Of a stretch of DNA of 64,000 nt, positions 36,667-50,900 are shown in pieces (within the stretch, counting starts at the first letter, position 1; each line of letters starts with the position of its first letter). Position numbers and translations under genes: made by a program. This DNA comes from Planococcus citri (Eukaryota > Arthropoda > Insecta > Hemiptera > Pseudococcidae). The stretch covers positions 13,720,001-13,784,000 of the forward strand of contig NC_088677.1 of assembly GCF_950023065.1 (NCBI RefSeq), read 5' to 3'. Under the pieces are notes generated by a model. The model was given only the letters and a program-made list of their open reading frames with translations. It searched no databases and was not told the origin of the DNA.

Positions 36667-39600
36667 CATTAAATAAATATTTAGCCTTACTTACTTTCAA
36701 AAGCTGTTTAAAAAAATTTGCTAAATTACTTAAACGACGCTATTTTATTGTACATAGGTATGTCATATGTACTCATACTTAGCTGATGAATACAGATGCG
36801 ATGATGTGCAGTCAATTTTCATTACCCCCCACTCCCTTCATTATGAAAAATTTTAATCGAAGTGTCAGCACCTTTAAAATGAAGGAGGCTATGATTACGA
36901 GTAACAACCCTCCAATTCCGAGCGAAATGAAAGTTTGCTCTTTGAATGCTGAAAATAGAATACTACATACTCCATAGGTAGTTAGAAATTTTCCATTATA
37001 CTCGTAGTCTGGAACCTCCTTTTGGTTTGGGAAATCATAAAATAGAAAGAGCTGCGTCGTCGATTCAAAAATTCGATACAGCAATCAACTTCAATACTCA
37101 GCGCTTTTGAAAACGTATGAAATAATATTGTGTAACAGGATATTTGACATTTTTTTAAAACGTTTTGACCAATATTTTTAAGGCTTTGTACTTCACATGG
37201 GTTTGAAAATCTAGGAAAAGTTCACAGTTTTGTCATTACTGTAAAAATGGTCGCTTTCTGGAATTTTTTTCTTGAATTTAAATTTTAGTTCCGAAACATG
37301 GCAAGTTCTTGCAACTTGAGCTTTCAAAAAAGGCTCAATATTTTGAATTTTTGAAGTCTTTGGCAAACAAGTAAATCTCCATTTTGATTGATTAAGAATA
37401 ACCGCTTACACATTGTGTGTTTCTCAATCACATACTTGACAAATTTTATTTTTGGCGCACTTGAACCAATTTTTCTAAATTCTTCAAAATTGATTAGGAT
37501 TTTGCAAAAAAATTGCAATAATCATCGATGGTACTTTGCATTACCATTATTTACCATTAATGATGTTTCTGAAATATTGTAACGAAGTCTCGTGAACAAA
37601 ATTATCAATTTAAGTAGGTATACAAGTATGTATAAATTTTATATTAATCTCAGGTACCTATAGGTATACCTATCGTTTTTTTTTTTTTTCAAAAAAAGTT
37701 GGAACTTGAGGTGCATGTCTTTCGAAAAGAGCATGATCTGAAAACCCTTATCTATATCTGAAGTCTCAACTTCCAAAATCAAGTTTTTCAATTTTTAGCG
37801 AATTTTTGAAAATTCAATACCTGTGGCAGTTTACTGAAATGCAAGTCTTTGCGTTTTTTTAAATGTACCTCTTCAGTCAAAATGGTGATATGTAGGTACC
37901 TAAACAATTCCGAATCTACGAGTATAGGTATCAGCTGCTCCAAAAAAATTCCTCCATTTCTAGCTGTTCTGGAGGCTTCGATGCGGTTCTCGACTTTTAC
38001 AGAATTTTGGAATTGTTCCAGTGGGTGTAGAAAATGATTACCTAATGGCTAATAAAATTTGAAAATTATATGTTGAATTTTGAAAGTTTCAGTTCCCATA
38101 GGAAGAGAGATTTTAGGCAATGATCAAAAATTGTAAATTTTTCTTACCTACGTCTATTTGTCCGTAGTGTTTCCCTTCAATTCTGTTGTGATTTGGACTA
38201 TTTTGGAAGCATTGTGGAGTTCATTTGGTCTCAATGGCGCCAAACTGTGGGCAATTCTACTTGACACAATGGCAATGGTTTTCGAACGTACATGAGGGGA
38301 GTCATTCCTAATAGAATTGTTTGGAATTCCATCTCGAAATGACTGGGAAATCGATCTGTGGAGCTAAAAATCGAGTTCTGGTTTCATTCTTGAATGTTGC
38401 TAAGATGATCGTGAGGCTGATCAGCTTGAAAATCCCCCACAAACGCTTATAGGATTACTCATGAGTCCATTCAGCCAAAAAATGGCCAAGAGTTTAAGAC
38501 AGGGAAATAAAACCACTTATCGTTTTGTTATAGTGAAAGTTCTGTTTATTCATGAACGTGGACGAATTTGAATTTTTGAGGCCACCCAAGTAGGTACCCA
38601 CCTAATTCATGAATTTCGATGCAACTTTTCAAGATAAGATTAAATTTATTAAAATGGATTTATCATTCAATTGAGATATTGAATCCTCAATATTGATTTA
38701 TTATTTTGAAAATGAGTATAAACAATATTTACTTTCATTTACACACTAGAAGAATTTGAAGGGAAAATCACTAGGTGAGTACTTAGTACTTACCTTAGCC
38801 AAGTAATCCCTGAGTCACAATTATTGATCCGTGGTTCTGCAATAATGAACCCGTCTGACTCTTCAGTCATTTGAGTCATTGCAGCGCGATCTGGATATGA
38901 CTATGATTTAGTATGCAGTCTTGAAGTGTATAGCAGGATAATTAATGATTCATTTTAAAACAGTGATGAAAAATTTCAAATTTTCAGTTCAATGTCCAAC
39001 CTCCTCCAAGGTGCTCAAACTTGAAACATGGAAAATAAAGTTTTTGAAATCTTTCAAATTTTTTCGCCCCATGTGATGTACCTAGGTAAACAATAAACAT
39101 CAAAGTATCACATAAAACAAAAAAAATGAAAAAAAAAAAACATTTTTGAAAATTGATTTGAAAAATGTTGAAATTATAAAATTTTCAACGTTTGAACTCT
39201 CGTCTGGTTAATTACTACTCACAAGTGATCTTCTGTTGTTTTTCCTCGAACTTGGTTTAGAGTAGTTGGTACATCACCTCTGATGTCCATCGAACCATTT
39301 TTTTAAAATATATCATCAATACTACTTATCTTCCTAATCTTCAGAAATGCAACCAGAAAGCTAAACTTCTAAAAATAATTTGCGACTCGATGCCATTATT
39401 ATTGTAGCTGATGAATTCAGATGCGGTGATGTAAAATCAATTTTTATTTCCCATCCCACTCTCTTAGTCACCTAAAATTATAATCTAAAATGCAAGTGTG
39501 CCTGAACCTTAAATATAAAAGGGACTAAGGTACGTATTCGCATATGTATCAACCCTCAATTCTGAGCGAAATGAAAGTTTGCTCTTTGGAAGCTGAAAAT

Positions 39601-39994
39601 AGAATACTACCTACATACTTACTTATTCGTGTAATGAGAAATTTTCTAATGGCGACTATGATTTTCTTTATGTGGCCAGCCGTAAAATAGAAAGAGCTAC
39701 GTCGTCGATTCAAAAATTCGATAGACCAGGAAACCACATAGTTCCTTTCATTTTTAATATATGTGTGTGTATTTATGTTCAATTTTTACCCGAATTGAAA
39801 ATAGAAAAAATTACATTAGACTCTATGGCGGATTTTTGAAGTATGGAGTTTTGGTTTCCACTCCTGGTTCATCTGTGAGATACATTTTCAGATTTTCGAT
39901 TATAAAATCGCTGGAGTAGCGTGAGGTTTGAAATAGTGGGTAGTGATGTTGGAAAAATGACATGTATTTGTTCAAATAGGTCTCCATAACAATG
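36667..39994 (-). repeat. Array segment
   Basis: No recognised gene apart from the candidate membrane-segment exon at 36,812-36,948. The blocks are the same as elsewhere; the terminal block with poly(A) signals is missing, as array order jumps near 38,950. The right edge, near CATAACAATGAAA, passes into unrelated low-complexity DNA. Confidence 0.5.
36812..36948 (-). other. Candidate exon encoding a transmembrane segment
   Basis: After minus-strand TTCTATTTTCAG (AG at 36,949-36,950) the frame reads FKEQTFISLGIGG and then a hydrophobic run LLLVIIASFIL, a basic KFFIMKG tail and a stop at 36,812-36,814. The copy ending near 24,6xx keeps the same frame. In copies near 3,140, 19,330, 29,540, 39,570, 43,080, 46,190 and 48,540 one- or two-base indels or stops break it. 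If real, this is a membrane-anchoring or hydrophobic C-terminus. The alternative frame gives a basic, non-hydrophobic peptide. Confidence 0.3.
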
Positions 39995-42660
39995 AAATTT
40001 TTCAAATGTTTGTAATTTTTTTCAATTTCTTGATTTTTGTCCAAAATGCTGACCTTTTTAACGAAATTTCTAAAGATTTTCATTGTTTTTCTAAAAATGG
40101 CCCAGAAGTCTCGTGTTTCTGCCAAAAACTGCGCCAAAAAATATCACCCCTCCAAAAGTCCTGCTTTTTGCCAACATCGTCAGTCTCTTGCTGTTTGCCA
40201 AAAATTGGCAGAAATCCTCAAGTTTCAGCAAATTTGTAAACTCGCTTTTCAGCAGAATTCCTGAGAAATCTCTTTTTTTTCTGGAAAATTGCTCGAAAGA
40301 CTTGCTTTTTTTGTCAAAAATGTTCAATAATTTACACTTAGTTTCACCTTTTTACCAAAAAATTGCCAAGAAGATTCGCTTTTGCGACAAAAATTTCGAA
40401 AAAATATAGAAAACACACTGTGTTTTTTTTTTTTCAAAAATTACCTATCCACAAGTTGTAGTGTAGTAAGCCATGGAAAAGTTTTATCCTACGAAATTTT
40501 ATAGCTCTTTTTGGTTTTGCAGTTTGTTTTTATTTTTGGCTAATATATTTTTTTGTAGCCTTGATGTGCTAATGTGTTTTTAGTTGGGGTTATGGAGGGG
40601 AAAGGGGGTTCAGTATGAAATGTGTTGACGTATTTTCAGGTATCTTTTTTTCATATATTAGAAAAAAATTTATTCAAAAAAAAGAAAAAGAAAAACAAAA
40701 CAAAAATGAAAAAATTGAAAAAAATGAATGAAATTCACCTGCGGGGGGGGGGGATTTTTCTGAAGGACAGTGAGAAAGTAGTGCTTTTTGGTCAACAATT
40801 TTTTTCATATATTATTAAAAAAAAAATTTATTCTAGAAATAGTTCCAAACCGAAAAAAAGAAAACAAAAATAAAAATGATAAAATTGATGGGGGGGGGGG
40901 GTTAAATTTTTTTTAGGGCAGTGAGAAAGTACCTAGTGAAAATATATATAGTGATTTTTGGTCAACAAATACCTGTATGTAGGCAGTTAGAAACCCTAAT
41001 TTTTCCTATATTTATTTACTCAGAAATTCCTTTTCCTGGTATTCCTCGAGCTCGATAATGTGTATGCGCATATTTTTATGCTAGGGTAACTGTTTTTTTA
41101 GTAACGTGGTGAGGACCCCTGAGTCAAACCACATTTACCTTTTTTTTTTATTATTTCTGGGCTAAGTTAGCCTAATGAGATTTTATTTGGTAAGGGTATA
41201 TATCATGCTTCGATGTTCGAGCATATGATAATGTACAGATATGAGGCAGCGTACCTGCCGGGGTCCCTGCACCATTATTATCTGAGATAAGAGGTGTAAT
41301 GTACTTTTATTTGGTATGGTCCTATTACGAGCTGTTTTTATTCGTGTACTCATTATCTCTTTTCCTATTTTTACTCATTTTCCCTCCTCATTTTTGCTTC
41401 TTTTTTTCCAAATACATACTTATTGCGTCTTCTGGTGTTTTGAAAAAATTTTTTTTGAACTGGTTCTGATTTTTACCTAAAAATCGTCTGTTATGGTACT
41501 CGATTTTACTTTTCTCTCGTTGTTTCTTTTTGATCAAAATGATCGCGTTTTTTCTGCGGCATTTTTGTGTTAGTCAAAAAAAAATTGAAAAAATTGACTT
41601 ATAATTTAAATTAACATGCACACACGTCACATGCTTGGTACTGAACTCTCCTCCCTTCGAGCCCCTTTATTTGAAATTTGATCTTTTTATAATTTTTAAA
41701 AGAAATACTTAACAAAAAATTGTCTCAGGGATTGTATCCTTCTTCATCATTATCAATATTACTTCGTAATTTTTATATTTACCTACTTAATGTTTTTATC
41801 TTGGACATGTCTTTTCGTTCATTTAGACCATGAATTATCAAACTAGTAAGACACCATGAAAGTGTCCTCTCTCGTGAAAAGCAGTAAAATCTGTTATCTC
41901 GACAGTGTAACACCTACAACAACATTAGCTGCAACCCTGACGTCAAATACCTACGTATCATTTGTCACCTACTTATTACCACTAGATACCTATATTGACC
42001 AGGGTGTACCTTATTTTGAAAAGTTAGAGTTTTCCTCCTCCAACCCCCCCCCCCTAAAGTCGTTACCACGCGTGAGAAAACAATTCTCTATTTTTTATTT
42101 TCCATCAATCTTCAATAAAATGAAAAAAATACAAAAAAATGCATCAAAATTGAAAATTGTTTGTTTTTACATTATATTATTTTTCTAAATATTTTTTTTT
42201 TTTCAAGAGGAAACTTTCTCCGGCTTTTTAAACCATATTGGCCTCTAATAAAGAGCCTCCTTCAAAGTTGATCAAATCTCAAAAAATGAGAATAAAGCGA
42301 AATCAGGGGAAAATTTTTGAAAAAACTCATTTCCATATTAGAATTGTTCTATGTACATATCTTCCTTTTCAAGGAAAAACTTTTGTTCCACCCCCCCGCC
42401 CCAACAATAATGTTGGCATTCTTGTATGGAGCCCCCCCCCCATTTTGAAAAAAAAAACATAAAAGTATGAAAAATTGATATCTGTAGAAATATTTTTTTG
42501 GACATTTTTCAAAAGGCAGAATCTTTTTAAATGAGCACAAAATTTTCATAAAAACTCCTACTCTGGTCTTCCAAATTTAATGATGTTGGTCACTTTGTAT
42601 GAAGCCCCGAAAGTTGATAAAAATATCAAAAAAGATGTAAAATCAAATTCATACATGCGA
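39995..42660. other. Unassigned low-complexity island interrupting the array
   Basis: No gene seen. About 40,020-40,420 is a degenerate tandem pattern built from TTGCCAAAAA- and AAAAGTC-like strings. About 40,640-40,970 is two diverged copies of a roughly 180-bp A-rich unit, each with a run of ten or more G followed by a string containing CAGTGAGAAAGTA and TTTTTGGTCAACAA. Further right are poly-C runs near 42,041, 42,391 and 42,430. I found no matching terminal repeats or target duplication. Confidence 0.4.
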
Positions 42661-43597
42661 ATAGAAAAATTATTTGAAAATTTTCTCTGTTTGCTGTTTT
42701 TTTTTGTCCCATGTGATGTAGACATCAAAGAATAATCTGAAAAAAAGAACTTTGGAAATTTTAAAAGTTTGAACTGTCATCTGGTTCGATCAACTTTTAC
42801 GGGTGATTTGTGATTTTTTATCAAATTTGGCTTTGAATTGCGCATCACGACTGATGATATAGCCTTACTTACTTTCTAAAGCTCCAGAAACGCAACCAAA
42901 AAGCCAAAACTTTTTTAAAAAATGATTTGCAAAATTAAACGGTGTCATTTCATTGTAGTTGAAGAATACAGAATTTTCATTTCCCCTCATTCCCTTCAGT
43001 TCATCACGAAAAATGATAATGCAAGTAGCAGCACCTTTAAAATGAAGGAGACTATAATTACGAGAACAACCCTCCAATTCCGAGTGAAATTAAAGTTTGC
43101 TCTTTGGAAGCTGAAAATAGAATACTACATACTTACCCATAGTCAGCAATTTTCCATTAAGTGCATGGCATTTGTCTATTCGTGCAATCATAAAATAGAA
43201 AGTGCTGCGTCATAGATTCAAAAATTTGATGCAGCAATCAATTTCGATAGGTACCCAGCACTCTTGAAAACGTATGAAATAATGTGTAACCAGGATATTT
43301 GACATTTTTTTAAACGTTATTTTTGACCAATATTTTTAAGGCTCCGTATTTCACATGGGTTTGAAAATCCAGAAAAAGTTCACAGTTGTCAATACTGTAA
43401 AAATGTTCGCTTTCTGGAATTTTTTTCTTGAATTTAAATTTCAGTTCCAAAACATGACAAGTTTATGCAACTTGAGCTTTCAAAATAAGCTCGATATTTT
43501 GAATTATTGAATTCTTTGGCAAACAAGTAAATCTCCATTTTGATTGATTGAGAATAACCACTTACACATTGGATGTATCTTAATGACATACATAATA

Positions 43598-43634
43598 TAC
43601 TCTCTAAATTTGCCTGTTTCAAATTTAGAGAGTA
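43598..43634. repeat. Perfect 15-bp hairpin
   Basis: TACTCTCTAAATTTG, a 7-base spacer, and its exact inverse. It lies where other array copies have the short block preceding the GTAAGTGG donor and is absent from them, so it may be a tiny fold-back insertion. No terminator role is expected in this eukaryotic setting. Confidence 0.6.
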
Positions 43635-46600
43635 GGTACCATTCAATATTTCATTCTTGGTGAGTGGCGTCCAAAAACCTGCAAACATTTTTTTGGGCGC
43701 ACTTGACTTGAACCAACTTTTTAAAATATTCTTCAAAATTTATTAGGATTTTGCAAAAAAACATTGCAATTAGCATCGATGGTTCTGTGCATCATCACCA
43801 TTCTTCAATTTCACCATCAATGATGTTTGTAACGAGGTATCATGAACAAAATTATCAATTCAAGTACCACATATGAATTTTATTAATCTCAGATTTATCG
43901 TTTTAAAAAAAAATGGAATTTGAGATGCTTATGTCTTTTGAAGAGAATAAATGATCTGAAAACCTTATCTATATCTGAAGTCTCAACTTCCAAAATCAAG
44001 TTTCCAATTTTTATCGAATTTTTGAAAATTCAATACTTGTTACAGTTTACTGAAATGCAAGTCTTTGCGTTCTAGAATGTATGTACTTCTTCAGTCAAAA
44101 TAGTGATACTTAAACAATTCCGAATCTACGAGTATCGGATACACCGAACCAAATTCATCCATTTCTAGCTGTGCTGGAGCCTTCGACACGGTTTTCGATT
44201 TTTTTATAGAATTTTGGGATTCTTCTTGTGGGCGTAGAAAATGATTACCTAATGGCTTATAAAATTTGAAAATTATACGTAGAATTTTGAAAGTTTTAGC
44301 TCTCATAAAGAGAGAGATTTTATGGAATAGTCTAAAATTGAAAATTTTTCTTACCTAGGTACGTCTATTTGGCCATACCTAGTTCTTTCTTCTCAATTTC
44401 TGTATGTTTTGGGCTATTTTGGAAGCATTGTGGAGTTAATTTGATGTCAATAGCACCAAACTGTGGGCAATTCTACTTGACACAATGACAATGGTTTTCG
44501 AACGTAGATGAGGGGAGTCATTCCTAATAAAATTGTTTGAAAATCCATCTTGAAATGACTGGGAAATCGATTTATGAAGTTGAAAGACGAGTTCTGGTTT
44601 CATTTTCGAATGTTGCTACGATGATTGTGAGGCTGATCAGCTTAAAAGTCCCCTTACGAACGCTCACAGGACTACCTATTAATGTCCATTCAGCCAAAAA
44701 AATGGCCAAGATTTTAAGACAGTGAAATAAAATTACTTACCGTTTATTTTAGTGAAAGCATTGTTACATAGCTCTTCTTCCAATTCCGTTTTACTGATGC
44801 TGCCTAAGTACTCACCTAAGTAGTTAATTAATTTCGATGCAATTTTTCAAGATGAGATTACATTTTTTAAAGTGGATTTATTGTTCAATTGAGACATTGA
44901 GTCCTCAAGATCGATTTTATTATTTTGATAATAAGTAAAAGTACATATAAGATTTACATTCGTTTACTAGAAAAATTGAAGGAAAATTTATTAGGCGGTA
45001 GAGGTACTTAGCCAAGTAATCCTTGAGTCACAAATGAACCTTGGTTATGGAATAATGAACCAGTCTCATACTCTTCTGTCATTACAGCGCGATCTGGATA
45101 TGATTACGATGAGTATACAGGCTTAGAGTGTTCAACACATAATTAATTATTTTTCTTAAAGCAGTTATGATTACAGTAGTTCAATAAGTTAATGCTGAAC
45201 TACTCTAAGCGATACACAATGTGATCATTTATTATGCCCTTTATTGTTGGCGAATGTGAATAAAATAATCTGCAATATTTTGAATACCAAATCTTTGTAT
45301 GCTCAGCTTTCCTGAACTCTTTTTATAGACTTGTACCAATTTTGGTCTTCAAACTTTGTATTTCTATAAGGAGATGACTTCCTCTATTCTCTTCCTTTGT
45401 TGTGGGTTCAGGGAAGTTCTGAAATTGCTTCGAGATGAGAAGCACCGATAAATGATATCTGGTGGTGAGAAGGGAGTCTATCAGAAATTTCTATATGGGG
45501 TGGTTTATGGAAATAATGTGTTCGACGGTGTTTTAGAATGACGCAGAACTAGTACTTACTTGCATGTTTTGTTTGAAAATTTCATTTCTGCCTGCTTATT
45601 TTGAGATTGATGGATTTTTTAATTTTTTGACGGAATAAATTAGGTTTTTTTTGAAATTTCGTATGGTGGAAAAAAAATTATTGCAAAAAGACCTCAACAA
45701 AATGCAGAAAAAATTTCAAATTTCCAGTTCAATGTTTAACCTCCAAGGTGTTCAAACTTGAAACATGGAAAATACAGTTTTTCAAATCGTTCACATTTTT
45801 TGGTCCCATCAACGTAGGTAAACATCAAAGAATCACCTGAAACAAAAAAAAAATGTTTGAAAATTGATTTTAAAAATATTGAAATTATAAAATTTTTAAC
45901 GTTTGAACTCTCATCTGGTTAATTAATACTCACAAGTGATTTTCTGTGATTTTTCCTCTAATTTGGTTTAGAACCTCTGATGTCCATCTAACCATTAAAA
46001 AAAATATACTTACTTATATCATTTCCAAATCTTCAGAAATGCAACCAGAAAGCTAAACTTCTGAAAATATTTTGCGAAATTTCTCAGCCAACTGCTTTCG
46101 TCACTAAAAATTATAATGCATAGTGCCAGCACCTTTAATAAGTTATAAAGGAGACTAATTAGTTACATGTAGCATCCCTCAATTCCAAAGGAAATGAAAG
46201 TTTGCTCTTTGGAAGCTGAAAATAGAATACTACATACTTGTAGTGAGAAATTTTCCATGGGTGTTTAAGATGTGGAATCATTATCTCTATGTGGGCGGCC
46301 ATAGAATAGAAAGAGCTAATAGGTACGTCGTCGATTCAAAAATTCAATAGACCAAACAACTTTCTGGGGAATGAGGAAACCACATGTAGATCACTATAAC
46401 AATCATTTTGATCGATTGACGTTTCAGTTCCGAAATATGACAAGTTTTTACAACTTGAGCTTTCAAAAAAAGCGCAATATTTTGAATTTTTGAAGTCTTT
46501 GGCAAACAAGTAAATCTCCATTTTGATTGATTGAGAATAACCACTTACACATTGGATGTTTCTCAATTACATGTATACCGTAATTCCTCCATTTCCAGCT

Positions 46601-47815
46601 ATTCTGAAGCATTCGTTTTAGATTTTTCTAGAATTTTCTAATTGTTCCTGTGGGCGCAAAAAGTGAATTACCTATGGCTTATTAGGTTTGAAAATTATTT
46701 ATGTAGAATTTTAAAAGCTTCAGCTCTAATAAGTAGAGAGACTTTAGACAATAATCTAAAATTAAAAATTTTTCTTACCAACGTCTATTTTTTAAAATTG
46801 GGCTTCGAATCATGGACCGAGTTGTTGCAACTTGAGCTTTCAAAAAAAGCTCAACTTTGAATTTTTGAGATCTTTGGAAAGCAAATAAACCCTCTCGTTA
46901 ACAATCCTTCTCTTTGAGTGATTAAGAATAACCACTTACACTTTGGATACCTCCTATGACGTACACTTACCCATCGGGATTTTCTGGGATTCGTGGGTTA
47001 CTAGAGATATTCAAAAAAATTTCCAACTGACATCTCGAGTAAAAACCGGAAAAATTGTTTGCCACACTTGAACCTATTTTAAGGATTTTGCAAAAAGATT
47101 GCTATTTAGCGCAGATGCTACATTACCAACATCATTATTCTTCATGTTACTACCATCAATGACGGTTGTGACGAGGTCACATGGACAATTATCAGTTCAA
47201 GTATATAACTTTTATCAATCTCGGATTTATCATTGTTTTCATTTTTTTCCTAAAACGATTGAAACTTGAGGTGCTTGTCTTTCGAGAAGAGTACGGTCTG
47301 AAAACCTTATCTATATCTGAAGTCTCAACTTCCAAAATCGAGTTTCCAATTTTTTGCAAATTTTTTGAAAATCCAAAAGCTGTTACAGTTTACTGAAATT
47401 CATGTTAATCCGTTTCAAATGTAGGTACCTACTTTTTCAGTAAAGATTGTGATACATATTAATCAATTATGAACATAATATCGACTACTCCAAACCAAAT
47501 TCCTCTATTTCTGGCTATTCTGGAGCCTTCGGCGCGGCTTTAGATTTTTCTAGAATTTTGGAATGGTTCCAGTGGGTGCAGAAATCAAGTTATGACTTAT
47601 TTGTAAATTACATGTAGAATTTTGACAATTTCAGCTCTCATAGGTGGAGTGGCGAGATAGGCAAAGATCTAAAATTTAAAATTTTTCTTACCAACGTCTA
47701 TTTCTCTATTTGGCAAGTGTAGTAATTTTTTAGGTTTTTACGTGCCGTTTGGAGTTGACTTGTATCATTTTTTTCTGTTGTTTTGAAAGTTTTAGAAGCA
47801 TCTGGAGTTCATTTA

Positions 47816-47989
47816 GGGGTAGTTGCACCATGATGTTTAAACTCATTTTAACGCTAAACTCGGTTTAAATGCAAATAAAAATTTTTGGCTATTTTTTAGC
47901 ATAGCAAAATTTGTACTGATACGTCACTCAACCACTCAAACTTGGTTTAACTTGATTCGAGTTTGTTCACAGAATGGTGCCACTATACC
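47816..47989. mobile_element. Harbinger-like MITE (TTA duplication)
   Basis: GGGGTAGTTGCACCATG on the left and the complement of the right end, GGTATAGTGGCACCAT, are inverted, flanked by TTA at 47,813-47,815 and 47,990-47,992. It interrupts the array string CATTTAGTGTCAATAGCGCC that is intact at 51,943-51,963. Length 174 bp, non-coding. The 3-bp TWA duplication and G-rich ends fit PIF/Harbinger. Confidence 0.75.
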
Positions 47990-50900
47990 TTAGTGTCAAT
48001 AGCGCCCAACTGTGGGAGTGTGGGTATTTCTTTTTGACATAATGACACTCGTATAATCGATCGTACATGAGGGGAGTCATTCTTAGAAAAATCAGTTTTG
48101 AATTCCACCTCGAAATTACAGGGAAATTGATTTTTGCAGCTAAATATCGATTTCTGGTTTTATTCTCGAATGTTGCCATGATAATCGTAAGGAAGGTCAG
48201 CTTAAAAATCCCTTACAAACGCTTGCAGGATTATTTATGTCCATCAAGCCATCACGTCTGATGTCCATTGGAGCATGAAAAAAATATTTAGCTTTACCTA
48301 AGTACATTCCAATGCTTCAGAAATGCTACCCAAAAAGCCAAAACTTTTTAAAACAAATTTGCTAAATTTAACGAAGCTACGTATTTTATTGTACACTATA
48401 GTTGATGAATACAGATGCGGTGATGTTGAGTCAATTTTCATTGCCCCCCATTCCCTTCATTATGAAAAATTTTAATGTACCCAAGTGCTAGCATCTTGAA
48501 AATGAAGGAGACCATAATTTACGAGTAACAACCCTCCAATTCCGAGAGAAATGAAGGTTTGCTCTTTGGAAGCTGAAAATAGAATACTACATGCTTACTC
48601 ATAGTCAGAAATTTTCCATTAATGTGTGGGATCTTACTATTTTTGTTCGTGCAATCATGAAATAGAAAGAGCTGCGTCGTCAATTCAAAAATTCGATACA
48701 TCAATGCAATCAACTTCAATACTCAGCGCTCTTGAAATGGTAGGAAATAATGTGTAACAAAGATATTTAACATATTTTTAAACGTTCTTACCAATATTTA
48801 ATTGGGGCTCCGTAGGTACTTCACATGGGTTTGAAAAATCAAGAAAAAGTTCACAGTTGTCATTAGGTACTGTAAAAATGTTCGCTTTCTGGAATTTTTT
48901 TCATGAATTTAAGTTTTTGCAACTTGAGATTTCAAAAAAGCTCAATATTTTGAATTTTTGAAGTCTTTGGCAAACAAGTAAATCCCCATTTTGATTGATT
49001 AAGAATAACCACTTACACATTTGAATGTTTCTCGCAATATCATAATTATAAACTTCTTCATTTTTGTCCCTTCAAAAGAGCATGATCTAAAAAACTTTTC
49101 TATATCTAAAATCTCAACTTCCAAAATCAAGTTTCCAATTTTTAGTGAATTTTTGAAAATTCAATACATACTTATTACAGTTTACTGAAATGTATGTCTT
49201 TGAGTTCTAAAATGTATTTCTTCAGTCAAAATAGAGATACTTAAACAATTTCCGAATCTACGAGTATCAGCTACTCCGAACCAAATTCTTCCATTTTCTA
49301 GCTGTTCTAGAGCCTTCGACTCGGTTCTCAATTTTTATAAAATTTTGGGATTGTTCCAGTGGGCATAGAAATTGATAACCTGATGGCTAATACAATTTGA
49401 AAATTATACGTAGAATTTTGAAAGTTTCAAGTTCTCATAAAGAGAGAGATTTTAGGCAATAATCTAAAACTAGACATTTTTCTTACCTACGTCTATTTGG
49501 CCGTAGTTTTTTCTGTTGTGGCTGATACATACAATAGTCCCTGTTTGTTTCGTGTGTATTGGAGGCATCGTGGAATTAATTTGGTCTCAAATACGCCAAA
49601 CTGTGGATAAATTCTACTTGACACAATGACAATATAATCGATCGTACATGAGGGAGTCATTCTTATTAATGTAATCTAGTTTGGAATTCCATCTCAAAAT
49701 GACAGGGAAATCGATTTATGGAGCTAAAAATCGAGTTCTGGTTTCATTCTCGAATGTTGCGAAGATGATCATGAGACAGATCAGCTTGAAAATCCCTTTC
49801 AAACGATTATAGGATTATTTATGTCTATTCAGCCAAAAATGGTCAAGATTTTAAGGACGTGAAAGAAAATTACTTACCGTTTTTTTTTAAAATTGAAAGT
49901 CTTATTTTTCTCTTTTCTCCCTGTTGATCGACTTACGTTTTTGAGGCTCTCTAAGTAAGTAGGTACTCGCCTGGTTAATTAATTTCGATGCAATTTTTCA
50001 AGATGAGATTATATTTCTTAAAATTTATTTATTATTCAATTAAGACATCGAGTCCTCAAGATCGATTTATTATTTTGAGAATAAGTATAAGTAAGAATAA
50101 CGTTTGTTTACTAGAAAAATTGAAGGAAAATTCCTTAGGTGGTAGAGGTACATGGCCGAGTAATCAAGTAGGTAATCCTTGAGTCATAGTCACAGATGAT
50201 CCTTGGTTATTGGGTAATGAACCAGTCACACTCTCCTGTCATTCCAACGCGATCTACATAGATATGAATATGAGTATGCAGTCTTCAAGTGTTCTATAGA
50301 TAATTAATAATTCTGCTTAAAGCAGTTAATGATTACAATAGTTCAATAAGGTAATACTGAACTGTGATATTCATTATGCCCTTTATTGTTGACGAAAAAG
50401 AATAAAATAATCTGCAACATTTTGAATAATATTTGAATGCTCAGCTTTCCTGAACTCTTTTTATTGACTTCTACAAATTTTGGGCTTCAAACTTTGTATT
50501 TCTATAGGGAGATGACTTCCTTTAGTCTCTTCCTTTGCTGTGTGTTCAGTTAAGTTCTGAAGTTGCTTCGAGTGAAAAGCAGCGAGAAAATTACCTATAG
50601 GTATGTTTGTAGAATTTTGAAAGTTTCAGCTCTTATAGGTAGAGCGACTTTGGACAGTAATCTAAAATTAAAAATTTTTCTTACCAACGTCTGTTTGACC
50701 CTAATTTTTTTGTTGTTTTTTGCTGATTGTTGGTCTGTTTACCTATCTCCCCAATAACCCAATAATCCATGTGTCACACGTTTTTTTCAATTTTCATGAA
50801 ATTTGAGGGTCAATGGAAGACGTTAGGGGAGCTCAATAATAATTTTAAAAAAATCATTCAATATTTGTATCTACCTATATAGCGCTCTTGGAAACATATG

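Noticed and set aside
40622..40873. 83-codon lysine-rich frame
   Set aside because: It runs through A-rich and G-run low-complexity sequence; no conservation between the two local copies.
44537..44725. Plus-strand frame MTGKSIY...VLVSFSNVAxMIVRLISLKIPYK, similar at 25,948 and 48,067
   Set aside because: The similarity is explained by duplication of the array block; the frame breaks in several copies and has no plus-strand splice or start context.
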